DNA of 64,000 nucleotides from Bacillus sp. AFS055030. GTDB taxonomy: Bacteria; Bacillota; Bacilli; Bacillales; Bacillaceae_G. Positions within the stretch are counted from its first letter, which is position 1, and every line of letters begins with the position of its first letter. Shown piece after piece: positions 22,374-32,115 of this stretch. The notes under the pieces were generated by a model that did not search any database, was not told the origin of the DNA, and saw only the letters and a list, made by a program, of their open reading frames with translations. Location of the stretch: contig NZ_NUGT01000007.1 of assembly GCF_002574545.1 (NCBI RefSeq), forward strand, positions 1 through 64,000. Direction: 5' to 3'. Made by a program: the position numbers and the translations under genes.

Positions 22374-22664
22374 ATGAATAAATACGAAATCATGTACATC
22401 GTTCGTCCAAACATGGAAGACGAAGCACAAAAAGCATTAGTTGAGCGTTTCAACAGCGTTTTAACAGAACAAGGTGCTGAAATCACAAACGTTAAAGAGT
22501 GGGGTAAACGTCGTTTAGCTTATGAAATTAACGATTTCCGTGATGGATACTACATGCTTGTAAACGTTTCTTCTAAACCAGAAGCGGTACAAGAATTCGA
22601 TCGTTTAGCGAAAATCAGCGAAGATATCATCCGCCACATCGTTATTCGTGAAGAAGAAAAATAA
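22374..22664 (+). CDS. rpsF: 30S ribosomal protein S6
   Basis: Small-subunit ribosomal protein of 96 residues, [21 protein letters not shown] to HIVIREEEK, close to B. subtilis S6. The ribosome-binding site AAAGGAGGTGA ends 7 bases before ATG 22374; the GTG immediately before it is a less likely start. First gene of the S6-SSB-S18 operon, and S6 pairs with S18 on the ribosome. Confidence 0.96.
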   Translation: MNKYEIMYIVRPNMEDEAQKALVERFNSVLTEQGAEITNVKEWGKRRLAYEINDFRDGYYMLVNVSSKPEAVQEFDRLAKISEDIIRHIVIREEEK

Positions 22665-22698
22665 TATTTTTTAAATGCTTTAGGGAGGTAGGAATCAG

Positions 22699-23184
22699 AT
22701 GATCAATCGTGTTGTACTTGTAGGTCGCTTAACAAAGGATCCGGACTTACGTTATACACCAAGTGGGGTTGCCGTAGCAACATTTACTCTAGCGGTGAAT
22801 CGTACCTACTCAAATCAGCAAGGTGAAAGAGAAGCAGATTTTATTAACTGCGTAATCTGGAGAAAGCCTGCTGAAAACGTAGCAAACTTCTTGAAAAAAG
22901 GAAGCTTAGCTGGCGTTGAAGGACGCATTCAAACTAGAAGTTATGATGGTCAAGATGGTAAGAGAGTATATGTAACTGAAGTTGTAGCTGACTCTGTTCA
23001 ATTCTTAGAACCAAGAAATGCATCAGGTAACCAAGGTGGTTCATTCGGTATGAACCAACAAAATCAAGGTTTTAACGCTGGAAATCCTTTCGAAGCACCA
23101 TCTCAAAAGCCTAGCTTTAATGATGATCCATTTGGTGGGACAAGCAAAACGATTGATATTACTGATGACGATCTTCCTTTCTAA
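22699..23184 (+). CDS. ssb: Single-stranded DNA-binding protein
   Basis: Coats single-stranded DNA during replication, repair and recombination. The 161-residue product has an OB fold in residues 1-105 ([40 protein letters not shown]) and a flexible Gly/Gln/Asn-rich linker. The acidic interaction tip is DDDLPF, which binds partner enzymes. The ribosome-binding site is AGGGAGG. The gene sits between rpsF and rpsR, the conserved order. Confidence 0.96.
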   Translation: MINRVVLVGRLTKDPDLRYTPSGVAVATFTLAVNRTYSNQQGEREADFINCVIWRKPAENVANFLKKGSLAGVEGRIQTRSYDGQDGKRVYVTEVVADSVQFLEPRNASGNQGGSFGMNQQNQGFNAGNPFEAPSQKPSFNDDPFGGTSKTIDITDDDLPF

Positions 23185-23258
23185 TAATAAAAACAGTGTA
23201 ATGCTGATCGGTTGGCATTACTAAGAAACTAATTTTATAGTAGAGGAGGGAAATAACA

Positions 23259-23498
23259 ATGGCAATGGGTGGACGCAAAGGTGGACGTGCTAAACGTCGT
23301 AAAGTTTGTTACTTTACTTCAAATGGCATCACTACTATCGACTTCAAAGATACTGAGTTATTAAAACGTTTCGTTTCTGAGCGTGGTAAAATTTTACCTC
23401 GTCGTGTAACTGGTACTTCTGCGAAATACCAACGTAAATTAACGATCGCAATCAAACGCGCTCGTCAAATGGCTTTATTACCATACGTAGCTGAATAA
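23259..23498 (+). CDS. rpsR: 30S ribosomal protein S18
   Basis: Small-subunit protein of 79 residues with [13 protein letters not shown] at the N terminus and the core [23 protein letters not shown] (split: [20 protein letters not shown]). Only one cysteine, in KVCYF, is present, so no classical four-Cys zinc site is visible. AGGAGGG precedes the ATG. It is the last gene of the operon and is followed by a terminator. Confidence 0.96.
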   Translation: MAMGGRKGGRAKRRKVCYFTSNGITTIDFKDTELLKRFVSERGKILPRRVTGTSAKYQRKLTIAIKRARQMALLPYVAE

Positions 23499-23508
23499 GC
23501 TGAGTAAT

Positions 23509-23543
23509 AAAAAGTACAGCATTCTCATGCTGTACTTTTTTTG
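23509..23543 (+). terminator. Terminator of rpsF-ssb-rpsR
   Basis: AAAGTACAGCAT and ATGCTGTACTTT pair around TCTC and run into TTTTTTT. Confidence 0.92.
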
Positions 23544-23630
23544 TATTTATGAAAAAATAAGTTTTATGGTAAAATAAGAAATAGTATGCTTATCGTGAAA
23601 TAAGTAGGGGTAGTTGAAAGGAGCTTTATT

Positions 23631-24557
23631 TTGAAATCGACTCGATTTATTACCGAGGGGGCAGTACTATTAGCTATTTACTCAGTACTACTGTTAATAT
23701 TTAGATTTGTACCGTTTCTCTCATTTATTATGGCATTCCTTATGCCGCTGCCGTTTATTATTTTAAGTATTAAATACTCTATTAAGGAATCACTTTTAAT
23801 TTGCTGTGTGGCGTTGGGATTAACAATTGTGATTACCTCATTTAATTTACTTCCAATTACATTAATGTACTCAACAGTTGGTGTAGCGTTTGGTTATCTA
23901 TTGAAAAATGAGCGAAGTAAAGGGGAGATTTTACTTACCAGTACTTTTTTATATTTAATACATACAGTACTATCCTACATACTATTCAAAGCTATTTTTC
24001 ATATTGATTTCGTTAAAGAGAATATAGACATGGCAACTGAGGCTATAGAAAAAAGTAAGGAACTTAGTGCCAGTCTTGGTACAAACACCAATGAAAAGGC
24101 ATTGGATAGTCTCACAAATGCTATTAAATTAATTCCTACATTAATTCCTTCATTACTGTTAATGGTTAGTTTTATACTTGCTTTTTTAACACAACTAGTG
24201 ACTTTTCCATTAATAAGGAGATTAGGTTATAAGACACCGAAATTTAAGCCATTTAGAGAGTTTAGACTCCCAGTTGGATTCATGTGGTTCTTTTTAATTG
24301 TAATGATTTTTTCATTCTTCAACTTGGAACAAGGCAGCTTCCTCAATACTGCAGTGATTAACTTAACATATGTACTTCAAATTTTGCTGCTCGTTCAGGG
24401 TTATGCATCGATTTTTTATTTTAGTTATTTAAAACGATTTTCTAAGGCAGTACCAATTATTATATTGATAGTAAGTTTTATCATTCAACCATTAATTTAT
24501 ATTGTTTTACTTATTGGAATCGTCTCAATTGGAATATTTAATAGAAGAAAGATTTAA
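23631..24557 (+). CDS. yybS: YybS family membrane protein (DUF2232)
   Basis: Polytopic membrane protein of 308 residues with about eight hydrophobic segments. These start with FITEGAVLLAIYSVLLLIF and end with IIILIVSFIIQPLIYIVLLIG. A hydrophilic stretch at about 133-170 (VKENIDMATEAIEKSKE) interrupts them. DUF2232 proteins lie upstream of gdpP across Bacilli; their function is not established, though the fold resembles ECF transporter S components. TTG start after AAAGGAG. gdpP follows after 90 bases. Confidence 0.85.
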   Translation: MKSTRFITEGAVLLAIYSVLLLIFRFVPFLSFIMAFLMPLPFIILSIKYSIKESLLICCVALGLTIVITSFNLLPITLMYSTVGVAFGYLLKNERSKGEILLTSTFLYLIHTVLSYILFKAIFHIDFVKENIDMATEAIEKSKELSASLGTNTNEKALDSLTNAIKLIPTLIPSLLLMVSFILAFLTQLVTFPLIRRLGYKTPKFKPFREFRLPVGFMWFFLIVMIFSFFNLEQGSFLNTAVINLTYVLQILLLVQGYASIFYFSYLKRFSKAVPIIILIVSFIIQPLIYIVLLIGIVSIGIFNRRKI

Positions 24558-24647
24558 AATTAAAAACATATGTTACTAATTTGTTGTAAAAAAGTGAATA
24601 AACTTTAATATGTAAGTTAGATTTTATTTGGCTTAGGGGTTGAACGT

Positions 24648-26624
24648 ATGCAAGATTTTCATAAGAAACAGATGTTTCTTATACCCGTCTATCTTTTAAC
24701 TGCTCTTTCAGTGTTTCTGATTGGAACCGTGGTCTATATTCAACCTAAAATAGGGATAATTTTTATCGTTATCTTTTTATGCGTTATTTTTCTAGTTGTA
24801 AAATTAGAAATTAAGTATCGCTACGTTTTAGATATGTATATAGAATCAGTTATGTCGAGAGTGAAGAATTTAAGTAATGAAGCAATTACAGAAATGCCAA
24901 TTGGAGTATTACTTTACGATAGAGAGTACCATATTGAATGGGGCAATCAATATATTTTAAATATTTTAGACGATCGTTCATTAATTGGTAAACACATATA
25001 TGATCTATCTGAAGGATTAATGGCTTTAATTTCGAAAAAAGAGAAAAAAGAAGATGTATTAAATATAAGTAAAAGAACATATCGAGTTGTTATTAAGAGG
25101 GAAGAACGATATATTTACTTATTTGATGTGACAGAACAGGCTCAACTAGAGAAGTTATACGAAGATCAAAGAACAGTAATCGGAGTTATTTTACTAGATA
25201 ATTACGATGAAATGACGCAGGGATTAGATGATCAGGAGCGTTCTAGCGTAAATGGTGCAGTTACAACGATGTTAAATAGTTGGGCTAATAACCATGGTAT
25301 ATTCTTGAAACGTGTTTCATCCGATCGTTATAGTGTAGTTTTAAATGAAGGTATTCTGGCAACATTAGAAAATAATAAATTCACTATATTAGATCAAGTA
25401 AGAGAAGAAACTACAAAACGTAATTTGCCTCTTACTTTAAGCGTCGGTGTCGGAGTAGGCAGTTTAAATTTAACTGAGCTTGGACAATTAGCCCAATCAG
25501 GTTTAGATTTAGCGCTAGGCCGAGGTGGAGATCAGGTAACTGTTAAAAACATTAACGGTAAAGTAAAGTTTTTCGGTGGAAAGACAAACCCTGTAGAAAA
25601 GAGGACGAGGGTTAGAGCAAGAGTGATCTCGCATGCATTAAGAGATTTAATGAAGAGCAGCACCAATGTTATGATAATGGGTCATAAGTTACCTGACATG
25701 GATGCTCTTGGTTCAGCAGTTGGTATTTTAAAAATGGTAATGCATAATGAAGTAGATGGTTATGTAGTAATTAATAAAGATGAAGTAGACAAAAGTGTTC
25801 ATCGGTTGATGAAGGAAATGTCTAAAAATGAACAATTTATGTCTTGTTTTATTTCACCCGAAAAAGCAAAAGAAATTATTTCTGAAGATACATTAATAAT
25901 TGTAGTAGATACTCATAGACCAACAATGGTTGAAGAAGAATCACTTTTAAATGAGACAGATAAGATTGTTGTTATAGACCATCACCGAAGAGGAGAAGAC
26001 TTCATTAAGGATGCAATTTTAGTTTATATGGAGCCGTATGCTTCCTCTACTGCAGAATTAGTAACTGAATTATTGGAGTATCAACCTAAGAAGATAAAAT
26101 TAAGCATGCTTGAAGCAACAGCTTTACTAGCAGGTATTATTGTTGATACAAAGAGTTTTACTTTCCGAACGGGGGCACGAACTTTTGACGCAGCGTCATA
26201 CTTACGTTCGAATGGCGCGGATACGATCCTCGTCCAAAGTTTATTAAAACAAGATATGAATGAATATATACGTAAAGCAGAATTAATAGAAGAAGCCTAT
26301 ATGTACAAAGAGGGCTTTGCAATTAGCTTTGGAAAAGATAATGTAAACTATGATCAAGTGTTAATCGCAAAAGCTGCCGATACATTATTAACGATGACGG
26401 ATGTTATTGCATCTTTTATTATTGCGAAAAGGTCTGATAATGTTATTAGCATCAGCAGTCGTTCATTAGGGAATATAAATGTTCAATTAATTATGGAAGA
26501 GCTTGGCGGTGGTGGTCACCTAACAAATGCTGCTGCCCAAATTGAATCTTCTTCAATTAGAGAAGTTGAACAACGTTTATTGAGAATAATCGATGAATAT
26601 ATTGAAGGGAGAACAAACAAATGA
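24648..26624 (+). CDS. gdpP: Cyclic-di-AMP phosphodiesterase GdpP
   Basis: Membrane-bound enzyme that hydrolyses c-di-AMP to pApA and so controls turgor, potassium and cell-wall homeostasis. The 658 residues include two N-terminal transmembrane segments (about 10-60) and a PAS-like domain (about 75-165). A degenerate GGDEF domain (about 170-300) has SSDRYSVV where the active motif would be. The DHH/DHHA1 module has [28 protein letters not shown] and [12 protein letters not shown], so all catalytic metal ligands appear present. It overlaps rplI by 4 bases. Confidence 0.95.
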   Translation: MQDFHKKQMFLIPVYLLTALSVFLIGTVVYIQPKIGIIFIVIFLCVIFLVVKLEIKYRYVLDMYIESVMSRVKNLSNEAITEMPIGVLLYDREYHIEWGNQYILNILDDRSLIGKHIYDLSEGLMALISKKEKKEDVLNISKRTYRVVIKREERYIYLFDVTEQAQLEKLYEDQRTVIGVILLDNYDEMTQGLDDQERSSVNGAVTTMLNSWANNHGIFLKRVSSDRYSVVLNEGILATLENNKFTILDQVREETTKRNLPLTLSVGVGVGSLNLTELGQLAQSGLDLALGRGGDQVTVKNINGKVKFFGGKTNPVEKRTRVRARVISHALRDLMKSSTNVMIMGHKLPDMDALGSAVGILKMVMHNEVDGYVVINKDEVDKSVHRLMKEMSKNEQFMSCFISPEKAKEIISEDTLIIVVDTHRPTMVEEESLLNETDKIVVIDHHRRGEDFIKDAILVYMEPYASSTAELVTELLEYQPKKIKLSMLEATALLAGIIVDTKSFTFRTGARTFDAASYLRSNGADTILVQSLLKQDMNEYIRKAELIEEAYMYKEGFAISFGKDNVNYDQVLIAKAADTLLTMTDVIASFIIAKRSDNVISISSRSLGNINVQLIMEELGGGGHLTNAAAQIESSSIREVEQRLLRIIDEYIEGRTNK

Positions 26625-27064
26625 AAGTAATTTTCTTAAAAGATGTAAAAGGGAAAGGTAAAAAAGGAGAAACTAAAAATATCGCTGATGGCTATGCAAA
26701 CTTCCTAATCAAAAATGGAGATGCTATTGAAGCTACTGCAGGTAATATGAAAACTCTTGAAGCGAAAAAAAATAAAGAATTAAAAGATGCACAAATCGAA
26801 TTAGAAAATTGTAAAAAGCTAAAAGAAACAATTGAAACTTTAACGGTAGAATTAAAAGCTAAATCGGGCGAGGGTGGCCGTCTTTTCGGATCAATCACAA
26901 GCAAGCAAATTGCTGATGAGCTTAATAAAGTACATGGAATTAAACTAGATAAGCGTAAATTTGAAATGAATGACGCGATTAGAGCACTAGGTGTAACAAA
27001 TATTAAAGTGAAATTGCATCCTGAAGTAAGTGCAACTTTAAAAGTACACGTTAAAGAACAATAA
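26621..27064 (+). CDS. rplI: 50S ribosomal protein L9
   Basis: Large-subunit protein of 147 residues with two small domains joined by a long helix: [17 protein letters not shown] with [11 protein letters not shown], then the connecting helix, then [15 protein letters not shown] and a C-terminal domain. The start codon overlaps the gdpP stop, and dnaB follows after 27 bases. This gdpP-rplI-dnaB order is common in Firmicutes. Confidence 0.96.
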   Translation: MKVIFLKDVKGKGKKGETKNIADGYANFLIKNGDAIEATAGNMKTLEAKKNKELKDAQIELENCKKLKETIETLTVELKAKSGEGGRLFGSITSKQIADELNKVHGIKLDKRKFEMNDAIRALGVTNIKVKLHPEVSATLKVHVKEQ

Positions 27065-27091
27065 GAAAAACAAGCATCTGGAGGACAAGAA

Positions 27092-28450
27092 ATGAGTGAT
27101 TTGCTAAATGATCGTACTCCACCACAGAATATAGAAGCTGAACAGGCTGTATTAGGGGCCATTCTGTTAGACTCAGAGGCGCTAATATCAACATCAGAAC
27201 GGCTTTTACCAGATGACTTTTATCGAGCAGCCCATCAAAAAATATTTGAAGCGATGCTCAAGATTGCTTCAAGGAATGAGCCTCTTGATGTTATCACACT
27301 AACTTCTGAACTAGCTAATCAAGGTGTGTTAGAAGAAGTAGGAGGAGTATCATACTTAAATGATTTGCTGGCTTCTGTACCAACGGCATCTAACGTTGAA
27401 TACTATGCAAAGAGCGTTGAAGAAAAATCTACTTTAAGAAGATTAATAAGAACCGCTACAAATATTGTAACCGAAAGCTATGCTCCAGATATTCCAGTAG
27501 ATGTTGTACTAAACGAGGCTGAAAAAAGTATTCTAAAAGTAGCTCAGCGCACAAACGTTTCTGGTTTTCAAAGTATTAAAGATGTAGTATTTACTACATT
27601 TAGTAAGATTGAGACACTATTTAATCAACGCGGCGAAATTACAGGCGTACCTACAGGATTTACTGATTTAGATCGTATGACAGCGGGATTTCAGCCGAAC
27701 GACTTAATCATAGTAGCTGCTCGTCCTTCAGTAGGTAAAACAGCTTTTGCGTTGAATATCGCACAAAACGTAGCGACTAAAACAGATGAAAATGTAGCAA
27801 TTTTTAGTCTCGAGATGGGAGCAGATCAACTTGTTATGCGTATGCTTTGTGCAGAAGGAAATATTAATGCCCAAGCATTACGTACAGGTAATCTTGAACA
27901 AGAAGACTGGAATAAGCTTACGATGGCTGCTAGTAGCCTAGCTGGAACAGGCATATATATAGATGACACACCTGGTATTAGAGTAAATGACATACGAGCT
28001 AAGTGTAGAAGACTGAAACAAGAGCATGGCTTAGGGATGATTCTAATTGATTATCTTCAGCTTATACAAGGGAATGGCAAAAGTGGAGAAAATCGTCAAC
28101 AAGAAGTATCTGAAATTTCACGTTCTCTCAAAGGACTAGCAAGGGAATTAAAAGTACCTCTAATAGCCTTATCTCAGTTATCACGTAGCGTTGAATCAAG
28201 ACAGGATAAACGTCCAATGATGTCTGATATCCGTGAATCAGGAAGTATTGAGCAAGATGCCGATATTGTCGCGTTCTTATACCGAGATGATTACTATGAT
28301 AAAGAATCAGAGAATAAAAATATTATTGAAATTATCATTGCTAAACAAAGGAATGGTCCAGTAGGTACTGTTTCGTTAGCATTCGTAAAAGAATATAACA
28401 AGTTCGTAAACTTAGAACGAAGGTTTGATGAGCAAGCACCTGGTGCCTAA
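27092..28450 (+). CDS. dnaB: Replicative DNA helicase
   Basis: Hexameric 5'-3' helicase of the replication fork, called DnaC in B. subtilis. The 452-residue product has an N-terminal domain beginning PPQNIEAEQAVLGAILLD and a RecA-like motor domain. The motor holds Walker A ARPSVGKTAFALNIA, the Walker B region GMILIDYLQLIQG, and SQLSRSVESRQDKRP with an arginine-finger region further on. ATG after CTGGAGGAC. A terminator follows. No intein is present. Confidence 0.96.
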   Translation: MSDLLNDRTPPQNIEAEQAVLGAILLDSEALISTSERLLPDDFYRAAHQKIFEAMLKIASRNEPLDVITLTSELANQGVLEEVGGVSYLNDLLASVPTASNVEYYAKSVEEKSTLRRLIRTATNIVTESYAPDIPVDVVLNEAEKSILKVAQRTNVSGFQSIKDVVFTTFSKIETLFNQRGEITGVPTGFTDLDRMTAGFQPNDLIIVAARPSVGKTAFALNIAQNVATKTDENVAIFSLEMGADQLVMRMLCAEGNINAQALRTGNLEQEDWNKLTMAASSLAGTGIYIDDTPGIRVNDIRAKCRRLKQEHGLGMILIDYLQLIQGNGKSGENRQQEVSEISRSLKGLARELKVPLIALSQLSRSVESRQDKRPMMSDIRESGSIEQDADIVAFLYRDDYYDKESENKNIIEIIIAKQRNGPVGTVSLAFVKEYNKFVNLERRFDEQAPGA

Positions 28451-28498
28451 TAATATTTTCAATTAGTATGATTTCGACTATTTTGTTCTCATTTAAAA

Positions 28499-28537
28499 AA
28501 TAATCACATAGTGAATCTATGTGATTATTTTTTTTTG
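28499..28537 (+). terminator. Terminator after dnaB
   Basis: AATAATCACATA and TATGTGATTATT pair around a short loop and run into nine T. Confidence 0.92.
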
Positions 28538-28621
28538 TTAGGGTAAACTACTTTTATCAATTTCTTTAGTTTGTATTTACGAACAAATAAAACTTAGAAC
28601 ATATTTGCTAAAAGAGATTTA

Positions 28622-29991
<1,370 letters not shown>

Positions 29992-29997
29992 TATAAT

Positions 29998-30040
29998 AAA
30001 AAGCCCTTAAATAAAATTTTAAGGGCTTTTATTATTTTTT
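29998..30040 (+). terminator. Terminator after purA
   Basis: AAAAGCCCTTAAA and TTTAAGGGCTTTT pair around a short loop, followed by a T-rich tail. Confidence 0.92.
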
Positions 30041-30051
30041 TTAAAAAACTA

Positions 30052-30081
30052 TTGCAAATTTATTTGAAAGTATGATAAGAT
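30052..30081 (+). promoter_or_regulatory. Candidate promoter of the tRNA cluster
   Basis: TTGCAA (30052-30057), an 18-base spacer with an extended TG, and TAAGAT (30076-30081). It lies upstream of both the broken tRNA-Lys copy and the intact cluster. Confidence 0.5.
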
Positions 30082-30116
30082 AAATCTTGTCGTCATAACT
30101 AATACATTGTTTATGA

Positions 30117-30154
30117 ATTTTTAATTACGAGCCATTAGCTCAGTAGGTAGAGCA
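30117..30154 (+). repeat. Direct repeat, copy 1 (5' part of tRNA-Lys and flank)
   Basis: A 38-base stretch identical to 30274-30311. It covers 12 bases of flank plus the first 26 bases of tRNA-Lys. The two copies start 157 bases apart. Confidence 0.9.
30129..30154 (+). pseudogene. Truncated tRNA-Lys (5' fragment)
   Basis: The acceptor 5' strand and D arm (GAGCCATTAGCTCAGTAGG, then TAGAGCA) are identical to the intact tRNA-Lys at 30286. The sequence then diverges completely, with no anticodon arm, T arm or 3' acceptor strand. It cannot fold as a tRNA. Confidence 0.85.
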
Positions 30155-30273
30155 CGATCGAATAAACTTCGAAGTAATTACTACAGCGTACTTGTCGAGC
30201 TGCTACTTGAATTACGACCTGAGACAAGGACGTCATTAGAGACTAAATAAATTTTTTAAACTGTTTAAGTAAT
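30155..30273. other. Unassigned sequence between the tRNA-Lys fragment and intact tRNA-Lys
   Basis: A 119-base insert with no coding frame of note. GTAATT (30173-30178) with TACAGC, and GCTGCTAC with AATTAC (near 30200-30215), can form an imperfect hairpin. It is not recognised as a known element. Confidence 0.4.
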
Positions 30274-30311
30274 ATTTTTAATTACGAGCCATTAGCTCAG
30301 TAGGTAGAGCA
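30274..30311 (+). repeat. Direct repeat, copy 2 (5' part of intact tRNA-Lys)
   Basis: Identical to 30117-30154. This copy continues into the complete tRNA-Lys gene. Confidence 0.9.
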
Positions 30312-30358
30312 TCTGACTTTTAATCAGAGGGTCGAAGGTTCGAATCCTTCATGGCTCA
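30286..30358 (+). tRNA. tRNA-Lys (anticodon TTT)
   Basis: A 73-base cloverleaf. Acceptor GAGCCAT pairs with ATGGCTC. The anticodon loop is CTTTTAA with stem TCTGA/TCAGA, and the T arm is GAAGGTTCGAATCCTTC. CCA is not encoded. It is the first of four tRNAs between purA and walR, the position of a similar cluster in B. subtilis. Confidence 0.96.
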
Positions 30359-30377
30359 TCTTTTCTTTAATTAATGT

Positions 30378-30449
30378 GGCCCGTTGGTCAAGCGGTTAAG
30401 ACACCGCCCTTTCACGGCGGTAACACGGGTTCGAGTCCCGTACGGGTCA
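30378..30449 (+). tRNA. tRNA-Glu (anticodon TTC)
   Basis: A 72-base cloverleaf. Acceptor GGCCCGT pairs with ACGGGTC (one G-T pair), the anticodon loop is CTTTCAC on stem CCGCC/GGCGG, and the T loop is GTTCGAGTC. CCA is not encoded. Confidence 0.96.
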
Positions 30450-30471
30450 TCCCTTTATTAAACTTATCTTT

Positions 30472-30547
30472 GGTCCCGTGGTGTAGCGGTTAACATGCCT
30501 GCCTGTCACGCAGGAGATCGCCGGTTCGATCCCGGTCGGGACCGCCA
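30472..30547 (+). tRNA. tRNA-Asp (anticodon GTC)
   Basis: Cloverleaf with acceptor GGTCCCG/CGGGACC, anticodon loop CTGTCAC on stem CCTGC/GCAGG, T arm CCGGTTCGATCCCGG and an encoded CCA (30545-30547), the only one in the cluster with CCA. Confidence 0.96.
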
Positions 30548-30553
30548 TATAAT

Positions 30554-30626
<73 letters not shown>

Positions 30627-30630
30627 TCAT

Positions 30631-30661
30631 AAAAACTACTGTATATACAGTAGTTTTTTAT
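30631..30661 (+). terminator. Terminator of the tRNA cluster
   Basis: ACTACTGTATATACAGTAGT is a perfect palindrome followed by TTTTTT. Confidence 0.9.
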
Positions 30662-30896
30662 TTTATATAAACCTTATAGAAATTGAATAAAACAGTTCAA
30701 AATTACGGCTCTATACTATTTGTTTGGGTTTGTACACAATTTTAGATAAAAAAACACGTAACATCCAATAATTGTTATACTTGAATTGTCGAGAAACAAG
30801 TTAAATGAGTGGAGTTACGTGGAAATGAATTCCTAGTGGCAAAAGTAGAGGAACATAGCGGGGAAATTTGCCATTTTGTTGAAATATTTCGTTATC

Positions 30897-31144
30897 AAAG
30901 AGGCTCGATTGAATGGTTTTCAGCTTTATCGATTCAGGCGATTAAAAGCAGATGGTGTAAGAAAACGAGTAAAATCTAGTTGGGATGATTATGACTGAAA
31001 GAAATGTAAGAAAATGCGTCACGTTTTCTATAAAAAGGTTGAAAATTTAACCGAAGAGGATAAATGGTAAATAAAACGCTATTTAAGTTTTCAAAAGAAT
31101 TAAAACCAGCTTACCAGTTACATCACCTAAAACATTTAACATAG
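30897..31144 (+). pseudogene. ISL3-family transposase remnant
   Basis: Conceptual translation recovers the middle of an ISL3-type transposase: FQLYRFRRLKADGVRKRVK, then KKMRHVFYKKVENLTEED, then after a frameshift FSKELKPAYQLHHLK. The last two match the family pattern of a 'NL..E....L..LL.LS.EL..AYQLKE' segment. There are in-frame stops at 30996 and 31068 and a one-base shift near 31090. The N and C termini are missing. GGCTCT at 30707-30712 resembles an ISL3 terminal repeat, but no partner end was found. Confidence 0.72.
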
Positions 31145-31198
31145 AACCGATTTTACAAAAAAACATACTTAATTTAAAATAGAAGTAAGTGGAGTAGA

Positions 31199-31227
31199 CC
31201 TCTAGCAACAAGCTAGGGGTTTTTTTC
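31199..31227 (+). terminator. Terminator upstream of walR
   Basis: CCTCTAGC pairs with GCTAGGGG (one G-T pair) around AACAA and is followed by TTTTTTT. It isolates walR from upstream transcription. No gene precedes it except the transposase remnant. Confidence 0.85.
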
Positions 31228-31410
31228 AAAAATCTAGGTGTATGTAAAAAAAACAACACGTAAAATTGTAGTCATATTATATTTAGAGAGATAGTCCACA
31301 AAACGAAATTACTATGAAAAGTTTATTTGTTGCCTAATTTAATAATAAATTGCAAAAGATATGTATAGAATTGATGGTAGCAAAAACTGACTAGAAAAGG
31401 AGTGCGGGGA

Positions 31411-32115
31411 ATGAATAAAAAAATATTAATAGTTGATGATGAAAAACCAATTGCAGATATATTGAAGTTTAATTTAGAAAAAGAAGGTTTTGAAATTGTT
31501 TGTGCGTATGATGGAGAGGAAGCATTACAAAAAGTAGATGAGTTTCTTCCTGATTTAGTTTTATTAGATATTATGCTACCAATTAGAGATGGTTTAGAAG
31601 TTTGTAGAGAAATTAGAAAGAACCATGAAATGCCGATCATTATGATTACTGCAAAGGATTCTGAATTAGATAAAGTACTAGGTTTAGAAATGGGAGCAGA
31701 TGACTACGTAACAAAACCATTTAGTACACGTGAGTTGCTTGCCAGAGTAAAAGCAAACTTACGTAGACATCAAACAGGAACTACATCTGAAAAAGAGGAG
31801 TCAGTTGAAGTTATTATTGGCTCGCTTGTTATTAATCCAAACGCTTATATCGTAACTAAACGAGGCGAGAAGATAGAATTAACTCACCGCGAATTTGAAT
31901 TACTATATTACTTAGCGAAGCATATCGGACAAGTTATGACGAGAGAACATTTACTTCAAACAGTTTGGGGTTATGATTACTTTGGGGATGTACGAACTGT
32001 TGACGTAACAATTCGAAGACTTCGTGAAAAGATTGAAGACAACCCAAGTTATCCACTTTTCATTGTAACAAGAAGAGGAGTGGGATATTACCTACGTGAT
32101 CCGGAGCAAGATTAA
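31411..32115 (+). CDS. walR: Essential response regulator WalR (YycF)
   Basis: OmpR-type regulator of cell-wall hydrolase genes. The 234-residue product has a receiver domain with acidic pocket DD at 9-10, phospho-acceptor Asp53 in LLDIMLP, and KPFS. A winged-helix domain follows, with [19 protein letters not shown] and [24 protein letters not shown] 31411 follows AAAGGAGTG at 8 bases, and the product [18 protein letters not shown] aligns with B. subtilis WalR; the upstream GTG overlaps the ribosome-binding site. It overlaps walK by one base. Confidence 0.97.
   Translation: MNKKILIVDDEKPIADILKFNLEKEGFEIVCAYDGEEALQKVDEFLPDLVLLDIMLPIRDGLEVCREIRKNHEMPIIMITAKDSELDKVLGLEMGADDYVTKPFSTRELLARVKANLRRHQTGTTSEKEESVEVIIGSLVINPNAYIVTKRGEKIELTHREFELLYYLAKHIGQVMTREHLLQTVWGYDYFGDVRTVDVTIRRLREKIEDNPSYPLFIVTRRGVGYYLRDPEQD

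Noticed and set aside
30129-30203. A fifth functional tRNA-Lys
   Set aside because: Sequence after the D arm does not form anticodon, T or acceptor stems.
30707-30712. GGCTCT as a mapped terminal inverted repeat of the ISL3 remnant
   Set aside because: No matching AGAGCC end or target duplication was found downstream, so the element boundaries cannot be drawn.
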